DNA from: Gibbula magus
Taxonomy: Eukaryota > Mollusca > Gastropoda > Trochida > Trochidae
Assembly: GCA_936450465.1 (NCBI GenBank)
Contig: OW388304.1
Coordinates: 15,109,061 to 15,173,060, forward strand
DNA: 64,000 nt
Direction: 5' to 3'
Part shown: positions 24,903 through 35,979 of the stretch, one piece after another
How positions within the stretch are numbered: position 1 is the stretch's first letter
Layout: every line of letters starts with the position of its first letter
The notes under the pieces: generated by a model
Told to the model about the DNA's origin: nothing
What the model saw: only the letters and a program-made list of their open reading frames with translations
The model's database searches: none
Translations under genes and position numbers: made by a program

Positions 24903-25218
24903 GTGAATGGACGTAGCCCCGGTTGTTGAAGATATGTCTGTTTGAGGTGTCCAATCTGATGTCAGCATTCCCCACCATTAGCTTAGGGGTGAATAGCTGC
25001 AGGCTTTGCCAGGATTGATATAACAAGGTTGCATACCTTGTTTAGAGTAAGTGACCATGCTTATCGTGGTTGTTAGGGACCACACTGTTCCCCATGTGGA
25101 TGCACCAGTTTAGAATGTAGGATACACCTCATGAGCTCCCCCTCCCCTCAGATATTTTTTCCAACCTGTGGTTGCTAACTTCACAAACATGTACATTGGC
25201 ATGCTGGACACAATGTGA
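24903..25218 (+). repeat. Dispersed ~320-bp repeat, copy 2
   Basis: Second copy of 15838-16165. It lies precisely in the gap between the GGAGG minisatellite and the 58-bp minisatellite. Confidence 0.85.
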
Positions 25219-25239
25219 CATGATTGTTGACTTATCAAG

Positions 25240-26762
25240 ATGGATGCCGTGCCAGAGGACAAACAAGAGAGATGTAATACCAGAGGAGGATTACCAAGGA
25301 GCATGTCATGACAGAGGACAATCAGGGAGGAAGCTGTGCTCCAGAGGATTACCAAGGAGCATGTCATGACAAAGGACAACCAGGGAGGAAGCTGTGCTCC
25401 AGAGTATTACAAAGGAGCATGTCAAGACAGAGGACAACCAGGGAGGAAGCTGTGCTCCAGAGGATTACCAAGTAGCATGTCATGACAGAGGACAACCAGG
25501 GAGGAAGCTGTGCTCCAGAGTATTACCAAGGAGCATGTCATGACACAGGACAACCAGGGAGAAAGCTGTGCTCCAGAGTATAACCTAGGAGCATGTCATG
25601 ACACAGGACAACCAGGGAGAAAGCTGTGCTCCAGAGTATAACCAAGGAGCATGTTATGACTGAGGACAACTAGGGAGGAAGCTGTGCTCCAGAGTATTAC
25701 CAAGGAGCATGTCAAGACAGAGGACAACCAGGGAGGAAGCTGTGCTCCAGAGTATTACCAAGGAGCATGTCATGACACAGGACAACCAGGGAGAAAGCTG
25801 TGCTCCAGAGGATTACCAAGGAGCATGTCATGACAGAGGACAACCAGGGAGGAAGCTGTGCTCCAGAGTATTACCAAGGAGCATGTCAAGACAGAGGACA
25901 ACCAGGGAGGAAGCTGTGCTCCAGAGTATTACCAAGGAGCATGTCATGACACAGGACAACCAGGGAGAAAGCTGTGCTCCAGAGTATAACCTAGGAGCAT
26001 GTTATGACAGAGGACAACCAGGGAGAAAGCTGTGCTCCAGAGTATAACCTAGGAGCATGTCATGACAGAGGACAACCAGGGAGGAAGCTGTGCTCCAGAG
26101 TATTACCAAGGAGCATGTCAAGACAGAGGACAACCAGGGAGGAAGCTGTGCTCCAGAGTATTACCAAGGAGCATGTCATGACACAGGACAACCAGGGAGA
26201 AAGCTGTGCTCCAGAGTATAACCTAGGAGCATGTCATGACAGAGGACAACCAGGGAGGAAGCTGTGCTCCAGAGGATTACCAAGGAGCATGTCATGACAG
26301 AGGACAACCAGGGAGAAAGCTGTGCTCCAGAGTATAACCAAGGAACATGTCATGACAGAGGACAACCAGGGAGGAAGCTGTGCTCCAGAGGATTACCAAG
26401 GAGCATGTCATGACAGAGGACAACCAGGGAGGAAGCTGTGCTCCAGAGTATAACCTAGGAGCATGTCATGACAGAGGACAATCAGGGAGGAAGCTGTGCT
26501 CCAGAGGATTACCAAGGAGCATGTCATGACAGAGGACAACCAGGGAGAAAGCTGTGCTCCAGAGGATTACCAAGGAGCATGTCATGACAGAGGACAACCA
26601 GGGAGGAAGCTGTGCTCCAGAGGATTACCAAGGAGCATGTCATGACAGAGGACAACCAGGGAGAAAGCTGTGCTCCAGAGTATTACCAAGGAGCATGTCA
26701 TGACAGAGGACAACCAGGGAGGAAGCTGTGCTCCAGAGTATTACCAAGGAGCATGTCATGAT
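25240..26762 (+). repeat. 58-bp minisatellite, ~26 copies
   Basis: The monomer is GAGGACAACCAGGGAGGAAG + CTGTGCTCCAGAGGATTACC + AAGGAGCATGTCATGACA. The spacing of AAGCTGTGCTCC is 58 bp (25331, 25389, 25447). Variant positions (GGAGGAAG/GGAGAAAG, GTATTACC/GATTACC/GTATAACC, CATGACAG/CAAGACAG/CATGACACAG) combine in recurring sets. Because 58 is not a multiple of 3, the open frame of 112 codons at 25709-26047 cycles through all three frames. It is therefore not treated as a gene. Confidence 0.93.
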
Positions 26763-26959
26763 ATTCTAATTGAAAGGAGACTTTTATCATCAGCTTTATG
26801 CTGTTGATGATATTCAATGTGAAATGAAAAAGGTATTTTCCAGGTATTATCATTGTGTTAAGCTCTGTCCATATTTCATATGTGCTTCACTTTTTTTGTA
26901 AACTGTTGTACAATAACATGTACCAATTAACATTTTTCTAATTATCTTAAAGATTTTCA

Positions 26960-28480
26960 ACACAATTTAGGGATTAAGCATTGTTATATTTTGGATCAAA
27001 ATATCTACAAAAGTACAAATACCTTATGAGCAATCCCACAAGGGACACATTCTAAAATATTGGCGCAGATAGTCTGATCCAAAATAAAACAATGCTACAA
27101 TTCTTCCTATCTAAATGGTATGTATTTTTAATACAATGGTCATCCAAGTCCTAATGTATTTTTCTAACTCATTCAAAATTTTAAAATTCTCTTTTGTTCT
27201 CACATGAAAAAAATATCTTGCTTTTCAAAGATCTACTGATTTAACATTGTTATATTTTGGATCACAACATCTGCAATAATGCAATACTTGTACTTTAGGG
27301 GCGATCCCTAAGGGATCCGTCCAAAAAAGTTGTACTAGTGCAGAAAGTCTGATCCCAAATATAACAATGCTACAATTATTCTCCATCTAAATGGTATTTA
27401 TTTCTAATAATTTGGTCAAAATTATCTTTTCTGCTCACATTCAAAATTATCTTGCTTTTCAAATATTGTCAACATAATCTACTGATTTAAAATTGTTATA
27501 TTTTGGATCACAACATCTGCAATAATGCAATACTCATACTTTTTGGGCGATCGCTAAGGGACCCGTCTGAAAAAGTTGTACTAGTGCAGATAGTCTGATC
27601 CCAAATAAAACATTTCACTATCTAAATGTCATGTATTCCTAATATAATGATGGTCATCCAAGACCAACTTGTTTTAATTCATTCCAAATTTCAAAATTCT
27701 CTGCACATTTAAAATTAACTCCTTTATCGAAATGGTATGTATACCTAAAAACAACAGTCATCCTCGACCTATTGTTTTTATAAAATTCATTCCAAATATC
27801 AAAATTCTCTTTTCTTCTCACATTTAAAAATATCTTTCTTTTCAAAGATTTTCAGCCCTATTTAAAGATATAACATTGGTATATTTTGGATCATAGCATC
27901 TGCAATAGTGCAAATTCAAAGGGATGCATCCTGGTAAAGTACTAGTGCAGATAGTCTGACCCCAAATATAACAATGCTACATTTGTTCACTATCTAAATG
28001 TCTTGTAGTACCACCCATGGTTCGCTAGTTCGAGCCGATTCTCGCAGGTTTCACCGCAAATTGCATAGCCACATGGCATTGCGGGCTTTCTCCCTGCCAT
28101 AATACTAGCAGCCGCGATATAAGTGAAATACTCTTGAAAGCGGTGTTAAACCCCAACTCACCTCACCTCTAAATGTCATGTAATATAATGATGGTCATCC
28201 AACACCAAGTTGTTTTAATTTAATCCAAATTTCAAAATTCTCTACACATTCAAAATTAACTTTCTTTTAAAAACACAATGTAATTGGCATGTTTTTCTAA
28301 TTTTATGTTGGTCATTCCAAATATCAAAATTCTTGTTTCACCTCACATTCAAAACTCTTTTTTTTCCGGCACAATTCAATTATTTAGAATTCTTATATTT
28401 TGGATCAAAATATCTTCAATTATACAAAATTCTTGTACATTTGTTTTGAAAAAGTTGTACTAGTGTACTGGGTTTTATTT
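26960..28480 (+). repeat. Diverged AT-rich tandem repeat, ~240-330 bp units
   Basis: Four to five degenerate copies begin near 26965, 27243, 27487, 27865 and 28385 with ATTGTTATATTTTGGATCA. They continue with GTGCAGATAGTCTGATCC, AACAATGCTACA, TATCTAAATG and AATTCATTCCAAATTTC blocks. The fourth copy is interrupted by the SINE at 28008-28167. Confidence 0.82.
28008..28167 (+). mobile_element. 5'-truncated SINE with 15-bp target-site duplication
   Basis: Carries the 3' body and tail of the tRNA-derived SINE (GTACCACCCATGG to CAACTCACCTCACC) without the tRNA head. It is flanked by TCTAAATGTCTTGTA (27993-28007) and TCTAAATGTCATGTA (28168-28182), 14 of 15 identical. Confidence 0.88.
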
Positions 28481-28489
28481 CTTCTCTTT

Positions 28490-29450
28490 CTTGATTACAT
28501 ATATTTCAAATTTATTTGAATTAAATCCAAATTTCAAAATTCTCTTTAGTTCCTTGGTTTTGGCCCCTATTAATGATGATCCACCCGAAACCAGACCCAA
28601 CTCATTCTAAATTTCTAAATATCAAATTCCCTTTTCTACTTAACTTAATGATTTCACATTGTTAGATTTAGGTTCACTTTTTCTTTTTGTAAAATTAACG
28701 TTTAGCAGATGTGATCCTAAATAAAGGGATGTTCATGTATTCAGTATGTAAATGTCTGCATTTCTATCATATTTGTGGTCAACCATTACTAACTAAACCA
28801 TCTGTATCAGTATCATACTTATTTATTGAATCAATAGGAATGTACACTTTGTGATATGAACAGTGTGCCGTTATGTATATGTCTAGAAGCCAGCAAAGGA
28901 TATTGATAATGTCATGTCGACACCACACTTGCTTCAATGTCCAGCATTCCCTCGTATGGTCAAGTATCTAGATTCATGTCTGTGTTACAGTGTAAAATTG
29001 ATATTTGAGTAATTATTCTTCTTGATTGTCAGTTATAATTACTTGTCTATTTTGTACAAAAAAATACTTTTATATTAATTTTATTTATGATATATATATA
29101 AAGTGTTATATATCATATTGAGATTTAAGTACTTGTCTTGAATGGCTTCATCTTAAATTTTGTAAAGATAGCTAGCTACCCAGACTTCATGATCTATGTG
29201 AACTTGGCTATTACCCACTTAGTTTTAGTGGTGTAAAATGCTGCAATGTTTGAAATGTAATTCTTAATTCCTACAATTTACAAAATGTCAATCCAAAGTA
29301 CAATTTCAATTTAATTCAATTGAAGGATTATTGCAAAAATCAGTTTTCTTTTATGTATGGAGATCTCAGAATTGTACCAGTTGCCAATTACAAAATTAAG
29401 GGGTTCTTACTGATTAGTTTGCCACTACCCCGGTAATGGACGTTTGGAAC
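28490..29450. other. Gene-free AT-rich stretch
   Basis: No coding region, hairpin or repeat family was recognised here beyond short AT runs such as TATATATATA near 29092. Confidence 0.55.
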
Positions 29451-31607
29451 TTCATTGTTTATTTCTCAAAAGCTGCTGCAAAACTTCTTAATTGGGCAAC
29501 GGAGCAAATCAATAATATACTGTGTAGATTTTGATAATGATGAAATAATACCATATGTAGATATTTGTAAAATTTCATACAACAACAATACAACATTCAT
29601 CAGAAATGGAATGTTTCTCTTTAATACAGGGCTCAAAGTAACATATCATTTGGTCAGTAAATATTGAATGGATTTAAAATTTGTAAAAACGTTAACTTTG
29701 AGCCCTGTAATATCTCTTTCTATCGCTCCCTTTTTCTCCCTGTCTCTGTCTTCCATCTTTTACAGTATTGTGATGAAAGGGAAGATTGTATTGTTAAATC
29801 CCTACATAAACTAAATGTCTTTGTAAATCATATCATATAAATGTACATTGTAACATATTGCATGCATTACTATTTAACTATGATTGTGTTCACTATGTGA
29901 GTTCTTAAACTTAATACTGTCTTTATTTTTAAGACTGGCTTTTGTGTCCAGGAACATTGTCATTGTCAATATTGAGATTTTGTTGTACATGAAAGCTGCA
30001 GTAGTGGCCTCATAACGTATTAAATAATGTATTATCATATTATTTAATACAAAGGTAGGGAAATTTATCCGCTCAATTTTAGTACAAGGATAGCGAATTA
30101 AAATGAAACTGTCCTCAGTTCATTCAAAACCTTTAATAAATCAAGTTGTATATGTACATATCTTCTGCACAAATTATTTCTACCTAAATAATGATCACCT
30201 TTTTATGAAATTTAAATAATTATTAAAGACATTTTGTTTTAGCTTTGAGGGAACAAAATTTAAGGTGATGTTTCTTTGTGGAATATTGCTCCTGAAAACA
30301 AAATTATAGCTGCACAAATGTGCAGAAATAATACAACATGTAGATATTTGTACATGTTCATATTTGATGGCCACGGCCTGAAGGTTCTAACATCAAAAAT
30401 ACATAATTAGCAAATACAACAATACAACATTTATCAGAAATGGAATGTTTCTCTTTAATACAGAGCTCAAAGTAACATATCATTTGGTTAGTAAATATTG
30501 AATTAATTTTAAATTTGTAAAAACGTTAACTTTGAGCCCTGTTATATCTGTTTCTATCGCTCCCTTTTTCTCCCTGTCTCTGTCTTCCGTCTTTTACAGT
30601 ATTGTGATGAAAGTGAAGATTGTATTGCTATATCCCTACCATAAGGATTGGCACTGCATAAAAATTGCCTTGTGACAGTGATAAGAAATATTCTTCCATT
30701 GAAAAATATAGCTTTCTCTTTAAAATCACCCAAAATAATAAATCCCTTTATAAGTCAATCATATATTTTTGTATGTATTTCAATGTAGATAATGCCATAT
30801 TTATTTAACTATGATTTTGTTCACTATGTGAGATCTAAGAATTAATAAATTATTTAATTAAATTTTTAAGACTGATTTTTGTGTCTAGCAGTGACACTCA
30901 AAAGGAAAGTCGCTGTAATTGCAAAGATTGTGAAGTGTGTTAAAGTTGTAGTAGTGGCCTTATTAAGGATATAATAAGCTATAAGCTCGATTTTAATACA
31001 AGGATAGTGAATTGAAATAAAAAATGTCACATTCATTTAAAACCTTTAATAATTACTAGTTGTATCTGGACATATCTTACACACAAATTGTTTCTACCTA
31101 ATTAATGAACAACGATTTATCAAATTAAAACAATTTTATTAAAGTAATTTTTTTAGTTTTGAGAGAACAATGTTTAAAATAGTTTCTTTTGTGCATTATT
31201 GCTTCTGAAAATAAAATTAACCAAGCATATGTGCAGATATAATATGCAGAAATAATACGACATGTCGATATTTGTAAATTTTCATATTTAATATCCAACT
31301 TGCTTTACTTGAGTTTACCACCCCTCAATGTCTTAACATAAAAATTCAACAAAAAACACAACACTTATCAGAAAATCAATTGTTTCTCTTTAATAAAGAG
31401 CTCAACATAATTGCATTTTCTTGTGAAGTTCAAATAAAAACTAAAACTTATCATTTGTCCAGTAAATATTGAATAACTTTTATATTTTTATATATATTTA
31501 TATTTTATATTTGTCAAAAAGTTGTGTAATAAATGATTGTGAACAGAAATATCCTTCAATTGAAAAGTATAGATCTCTCATGAAAATCACCAATAAACTA
31601 TTATTTA

Positions 31608-31922
31608 AAGGGGCTGTGTAGCACACTTTTTGTAAATTTTATTTTTTCAAATTTCCCATTTATAATGATAGTTTATGTCATTTATAGTTACATCTTATTA
31701 CACGAACCAATTTTCCAAAGTGGTTATAATGGTGTTGCATGTAAAGCAAAAATTGCACGGCGGCCATTTTAATGTGAACACTTTTTGTTATTTCGAATAA
31801 TTACAAAAACAATTCCCATGACTTTACCGAACCATGTGCAGTAATTTTTTAAATTGATTTTTCGAAGAGAGAAGGGTGTTTTACTATTAGTGACGTTATT
31901 TTTCAAATAATTTTAACCCCTT
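31608..31922 (-). mobile_element. MITE with AAGGGG termini (TA target)
   Basis: Flanked by TA and bounded by AAGGGGCTGTGTAGC and ...CCCCTT. It is homologous, in opposite orientation, to 47861-48217 (shared AGTAAAACACCCTTCTCTCTT and CATTTATAATGATAGTTT..GTCATTTA). Two copies with the same ends and TA flanks suggest a Tc1/mariner-type non-autonomous element (inference). Confidence 0.75.
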
Positions 31923-32799
31923 TAAACTTGTAAACTTCACTTTAAAAATTCTAGAGAACTTTTGATTACAAATTGTAAATCAATCAAGTATATGTCAATG
32001 TATACATTGTAACATATTGCATGCATAACCATATAAGTATGTTTTTGTCAGTATGTGAGTTCGAAAACCTTACAATGTATCTATTTTTTAGTTTGGTGTG
32101 CAGGAACACTAATGGCAAAGATTGAGAAGAGTATTGTACATGCTTAATGTATACATATAGAATCGGCCTCAAAAAGTATATAATAAATTATCATATTGTT
32201 ATAAGCACGATTTAGATTGACTGTTCTATATCATGTTAATCTTATAATCTACTATTAAAAAAATGCTGATCTAAATTTATTTAGATTGACAATTTGTTAT
32301 GGCAATGTCCAGGTGGATTGTATAAGGGACAGATGTATCCTTTTAGCATTGAATATTTCTTTAGTTCAGCAAATGATTTAAAACCAGGTCATATTTTTGG
32401 TGTTTTACAATGTCATTTTAGCCCAAAAGGCCCGAAGTGCCAAATGGACTTACAGCATTGGCATTCGTTCGTCCACATACCGGTATAACATTTTCAACTT
32501 CTCGAGGACCGCTACATCCCCAAAGCTGTGAGGAGGTACGCCTATCTATATACATATTGATAATGCTTTCAACACATGCTGCAAATTACAATACAACAGT
32601 TATCAGAAATTTGACTTTTTCTCTTTAATACAGGGCTCAAAGTGACAAATGAATTATTAGCATTTGCTAGTGAAATTTGAGAATTCCATCTAAATTGTAA
32701 ATCATATCATTGGGCTAGTAAATATTGTCATTTTGATCCCTGTCATATGTCTTACTATCGCTCCCTTTTTCTCTCTGTCTCTGTCTTCCATCTTTTACA

Positions 32800-32990
32800 T
32801 TATTGTAATGAAACTGAATTGCGATTGTAATGCTGTACATTATTGGGATGAAAGTGAATATTGTATTGTAATGTTGTACATTATTGTGATGAAAGTGAAC
32901 ATTGTATTGTTGTACATTATTGTGATGAAAGTGAATATTGTATTGTTGTACATTATTGTGATGAAAGTGAATATTGTATTGTTATATCCT
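32800..32990 (+). repeat. 36-bp minisatellite, ~5 copies
   Basis: Monomer TGTACATTATTGTGATGAAA + GTGAATATTGTATTGT. It opens a 123-codon frame (32733-33104) because 36 is divisible by 3. That frame also reads through the foldback insertion and is not called as a gene. Confidence 0.88.
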
Positions 32991-33004
32991 ACCATAAGGA
33001 TTCC

Positions 33005-33081
33005 CATCCTCGATAATCCAGCGCTTAGCGCTTTCGTTCCGATAAATTTATCGGAACGAAAACGCTGGATTATCGAGGATG
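33005..33081. mobile_element. 77-bp foldback insertion with 9-bp target-site duplication
   Basis: Outer arms CATCCTCGATAATCCAGCG (33005-33023) and its exact complement (33063-33081); inner arms TTCGTTCCGATAAA / TTTATCGGAACGAA (33033-33060). One asymmetric bulge of about 8 nt separates them. It is flanked by AAGGATTCC on both sides (32996-33004, 33082-33090). The paralogous tandem copy at 30647-30661 reads CATAAGGATTGGCACTG without the insertion. Confidence 0.88.
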
Positions 33082-33149
33082 AAGGATTCCCACTGTGTAT
33101 GTAAATTGCCTGGTACAGTAATAAATGATTGTGAAAAGAGAATCCCTTC

Positions 33150-33310
33150 GACTATTTTTATGCCCCCCAAATCAAAGATTTTTGGGGTATATTGTTTCAC
33201 CTGTATGTCTGTCTATCAATTAGTTAAATGTAATGTTTGATCATTTACTGGTATATATAAAAATAGCCATGGGCTCGAGCTCATCAGGATTTATATTGTT
33301 TAATGATGAA
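33150..33310 (+). repeat. Molluscan-type TATGCCCCCC repeat fragment
   Basis: TTTATGCCCCCCAAATC AAAGATTTTTGGGG followed by TATATTGTTTCACCTGTATG TCTGTC resembles a repeat familiar from molluscan genomes. It runs into the CCATGGGCTCGAGCTCATCA family at 33267. Confidence 0.5.
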
Positions 33311-33317
33311 GACTGAA

Positions 33318-33735
33318 ATAGATAACTGGAGGAAGTTCTAAGGATTACTGGAGGAGGTTCTAAGGATTACTGAAGGAGGTTCACAAGATTACTGGAGGAA
33401 GTTCTATTCAGTTCCGGAGGGGGTTCTAAGGATTACTGGAGGAGGTTCATATGATTACTGGAGAAAGTTCAAAGGAGTTCTGGGGGAGGTTCAAAGGATT
33501 ACTGGAGGAGGTTCTATACAGTTTTGGGGGAGGTTAAAAAGATTACTGGAGTGGGTTATAAGTATTACTGGAGAAGGTTGAAATAAGTTCTGAAGGAGGT
33601 CCTCATGATTGCAGGAGGTGGTTCTGGAAGAGAGTCTAAGGAGTTCTCGAGGAGGTTCAATGGATTTCTGGAGGAGGTTGAAATGATTAATGGAGGAGGT
33701 TCAAAGGATGTCTGGGGGAGATTCTGGAAGAGGGA
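33318..33735 (+). repeat. ~22-bp minisatellite
   Basis: Degenerate copies of ACTGGAGGAGGTTCTAAGGATT, about 18-19 units, with variants GTTCTGGGGGAGGTTCAAA. Open frames on either strand are by-products of the repeat. Confidence 0.85.
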
Positions 33736-33910
33736 GAAGCTATGAAAGTAATCAATCAAATAGATCAGGCCGGATGTACGAATATCAAACTTGTAAACAC
33801 ACTTTTTGTTCTAAATTCGACCACAGAATATCATTTTCAAGCAGATGGTACCTAACCTTTTTTTTAATTTTTTGTTTTTTCATAAGAGGCATTGACATTG
33901 TAACATTAGT

Positions 33911-34106
33911 CATCCAGACCCTAGAGCAAAATATTCAATAGACGACCATCCCAGTCTAGAAAATTATAGCAAGTCTAGATTACTCAGATCTAAGAAAATT
34001 AAGAAATTCAAAAATTTAGGCATCTGTAGGGCTCCATTTTGTATAACTATATGAATTGTTTGTAAAATGTTGTTGGTAAGAAAAAAAATATTTCTGAGAC
34101 TAAATG
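33911..34106 (+). repeat. Dispersed repeat, arm 1 of inverted pair
   Basis: CATCCAGACCCTAGAGCAAA...GTTGTTGGTAAGAAA is the reverse complement of 37457-37634 with small indels. Confidence 0.85.
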
Positions 34107-34344
34107 TTCGTCTATTTGTACATAAACCTAGTTTATTACTTGTGTAAAACGTACTATTACCTATGTTCTGCTTTTTCAGCATCAATTGACATGAGTGTTG
34201 ATACCTACACAGAAATGTCTTAAAGAGTTTGTAATTCCATAGCACTTGTTCTTTGTATAACAAAATATTTCAATCAAAAACAACTGAATGACAAAAGAGC
34301 ACTTTGCTCTATAGTTTAACTTCTTTTGTAGTAGGCTTTTGTCA

Positions 34345-34414
34345 TGCGGTTTCTGTATGGTTTCCCGCTAATGGCCGCAATACTGCCAAAGCGGCGCTAA
34401 ACAATAACTCACTC
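34345..34414 (+). mobile_element. SINE 3' fragment (diverged)
   Basis: GCGGTTTCTGTATGGTTTCC ... GCCGCAATACTGCCAAAGC followed by GGCGCTAAACAATAACTCAC resembles the tail of the SINE family. The head is missing. Confidence 0.55.
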
Positions 34415-34667
34415 TATATGTTTAAGACTTTTTGAGAGTTACCAAATTAAAAATATATAACTGACAATCTTCAAGGTCTGTCCTCACACTAGAGTTCGCC
34501 CAAGCTTCAAAGTTCTTCCACCCAAAGTTTTCAGCTTTTGGGGTAATGAACTGTCAAAACTGAACAGACATAGACCCATACCATAAACCCATCAGGTCTT
34601 ATATATGCATGATGAATAAACAATTTTCAAAACTGAATGGACAACGGTCCATACCATAATCAAATCT

Positions 34668-34786
34668 GGGCCCTTATTCTTGAAACGTTCATAGCCGTAA
34701 GAATTCTTAACTTTGATGGTAGCCCATGTGTTACGAATGGGCTTAAGAGGTTCGTAGGGCTACGGGCGTTTCAAGAATAAGGGCCC
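34668..34786. mobile_element. 119-bp MITE with 20-bp perfect inverted repeats
   Basis: GGGCCCTTATTCTTGAAACG (34668-34687) is the exact complement of 34767-34786. The partly complementary interior (ATAGCCGTAAGAATTCTTAA / TTAAGAGGTTCGTAGGGCTA) would let nearly the whole element fold. No clear target duplication was seen. Confidence 0.8.
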
Positions 34787-34789
34787 TGG

Positions 34790-35660
34790 CACAATGACTT
34801 GAAGAAAAAGAAGAGAGAATCAGAATGTATGTGTTTATTTGTCCTGAAACAGACATGTAACTGAGCTGCCCGAGATGAGCGCACAAGGCAACAAGCAGTC
34901 CAACAGAGTCAGTACACAAACCTTGCTTTGTGATCAGGCCTGAAGGAACATAGACATGGCTGGATGGGGACTAACAGGGACCTTTCATTGATCATCATCT
35001 AACCATTACTGGTCTCTGTAGGTAGATCAGATTTAACATTGTAAAGGGAGTTACAGAAATTTTGATAGTGGACATTTATCTTTTGGTAGGAGTCATCAAT
35101 TTGTATCCTCGATAATTGAAAGAGGGGGTTATTTGTAAACTGTAAATTGTGAATAAATTGTTCCCAAACAACCTCTATGTATTTCATGAAAAGAATATTT
35201 CCATTATTCATTCCACTGGAAGCGATTATAAACTAATCACCTCTTACAATGATGTCCCATTTCCGAGCCAGAAAGGAACCCATCTGTATGCCATCAGACC
35301 TTGGACCTGTTCAATTAACCGATCTTAGCTCCACTACCAATCTCAGCCAATGGTACCAGATGCACTTACGATTGATCACAGGGTTAAGACAGGTTAGCAG
35401 CAGGTCCCATATCACAAAGCTAGAACGTAGTGTGACCTCAGCTAGAGTGAGTACCAGTGAATCACCATATCACAATTATTGAAATGTGGTCCAATCATCC
35501 TCAATATTTACATGGACCAATCTAAGTCAAATGAACATGTATTGTTAGTTTGGTACACTTGCACATCACATCTAAAGTTCCCCTAGGGTGGTGTTGAGCT
35601 TTAATGTCACGGCCTACTTTCACAAAGCATTCTTCGTCCTGAGGGCACCTTTAGTTCATA
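34790..35660. other. Gene-free stretch
   Basis: Two 70-77 codon open frames (34999-35211 minus, 35249-35482 plus) have no recognisable domain or splice structure. Nothing else was identified. Confidence 0.5.
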
Positions 35661-35674
35661 GTAACAACATTGAG

Positions 35675-35968
35675 GTTAGGTGAGTTGGGGTTTAACGCCT
35701 ATTTCACTTATATCGGCTGCTAGTATTATTATTTCAGGGAGAAAGCCCGCAACACCATGTGTTTATGCATTGCAGTGAAACCTGCGAGCATCGGCTGGAA
35801 CTAGCGAACCATGGGTGGTACTATTCAGTGTAGAATTGCACCCAAATCTTACTGTCTGTAGAACAGTTCTCTACTGCAAACAAAGTTGCCTTGACCCTGG
35901 CAGGATTTGAACCCCGGATCTCTTGATCTGAAGCCAAACGCGCTAACCACTGCGCTATCCCGCCCCAT
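35675..35968 (-). mobile_element. Full-length tRNA-derived SINE with 11-bp target-site duplication
   Basis: Reading the minus strand: GCGGGATAGCGCAGTGGTTAG (A box), GGGGTTCAAATCCTGCC (B box), the conserved body, then GGCGTTAAACCCCAACTCACC. It is flanked by ACAACATTGAG at 35664-35674 and 35969-35979, exactly repeated. Confidence 0.92.
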
Positions 35969-35979
35969 ACAACATTGAG

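Larger units (their letters stand above)
29455..33160 (+). repeat. Four diverged tandem copies of a ~0.6-1.2 kb segment
   Basis: Landmarks recur in the same order. CAACA(A)TACAACATTCATCAG occurs with TTTCTCTTTAATACAGGGCTC at about 29580, 30420, 31360 and 32590. CGCTCCCTTTTTCTC is at about 29725, 30560 and 32759. The TATTGCATGCAT..CTATGTGAG block is near 29860, 30820 (diverged) and 32020. Copies 3 and 4 were lengthened by insertions (MITE at 31608, a 36-bp minisatellite, a foldback at 33005). No shared open frame is kept. Confidence 0.8.

Noticed and set aside
25709..26297. Open frames of 97-112 codons in the 58-bp array
   Set aside because: The monomer length is not a multiple of three, so the protein would cycle through three frames of the same DNA. 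Breaks occur wherever the TATAACCTAG variant appears.
25255..26762. CRISPR array
   Set aside because: The repeats are contiguous 58-bp monomers without unique spacers, in animal nuclear DNA.
32733..33104. 123-codon frame with repeated YIIVMKVNIVLL-like segments
   Set aside because: Produced by a 36-bp minisatellite and the foldback insertion; there is no independent sign of coding.
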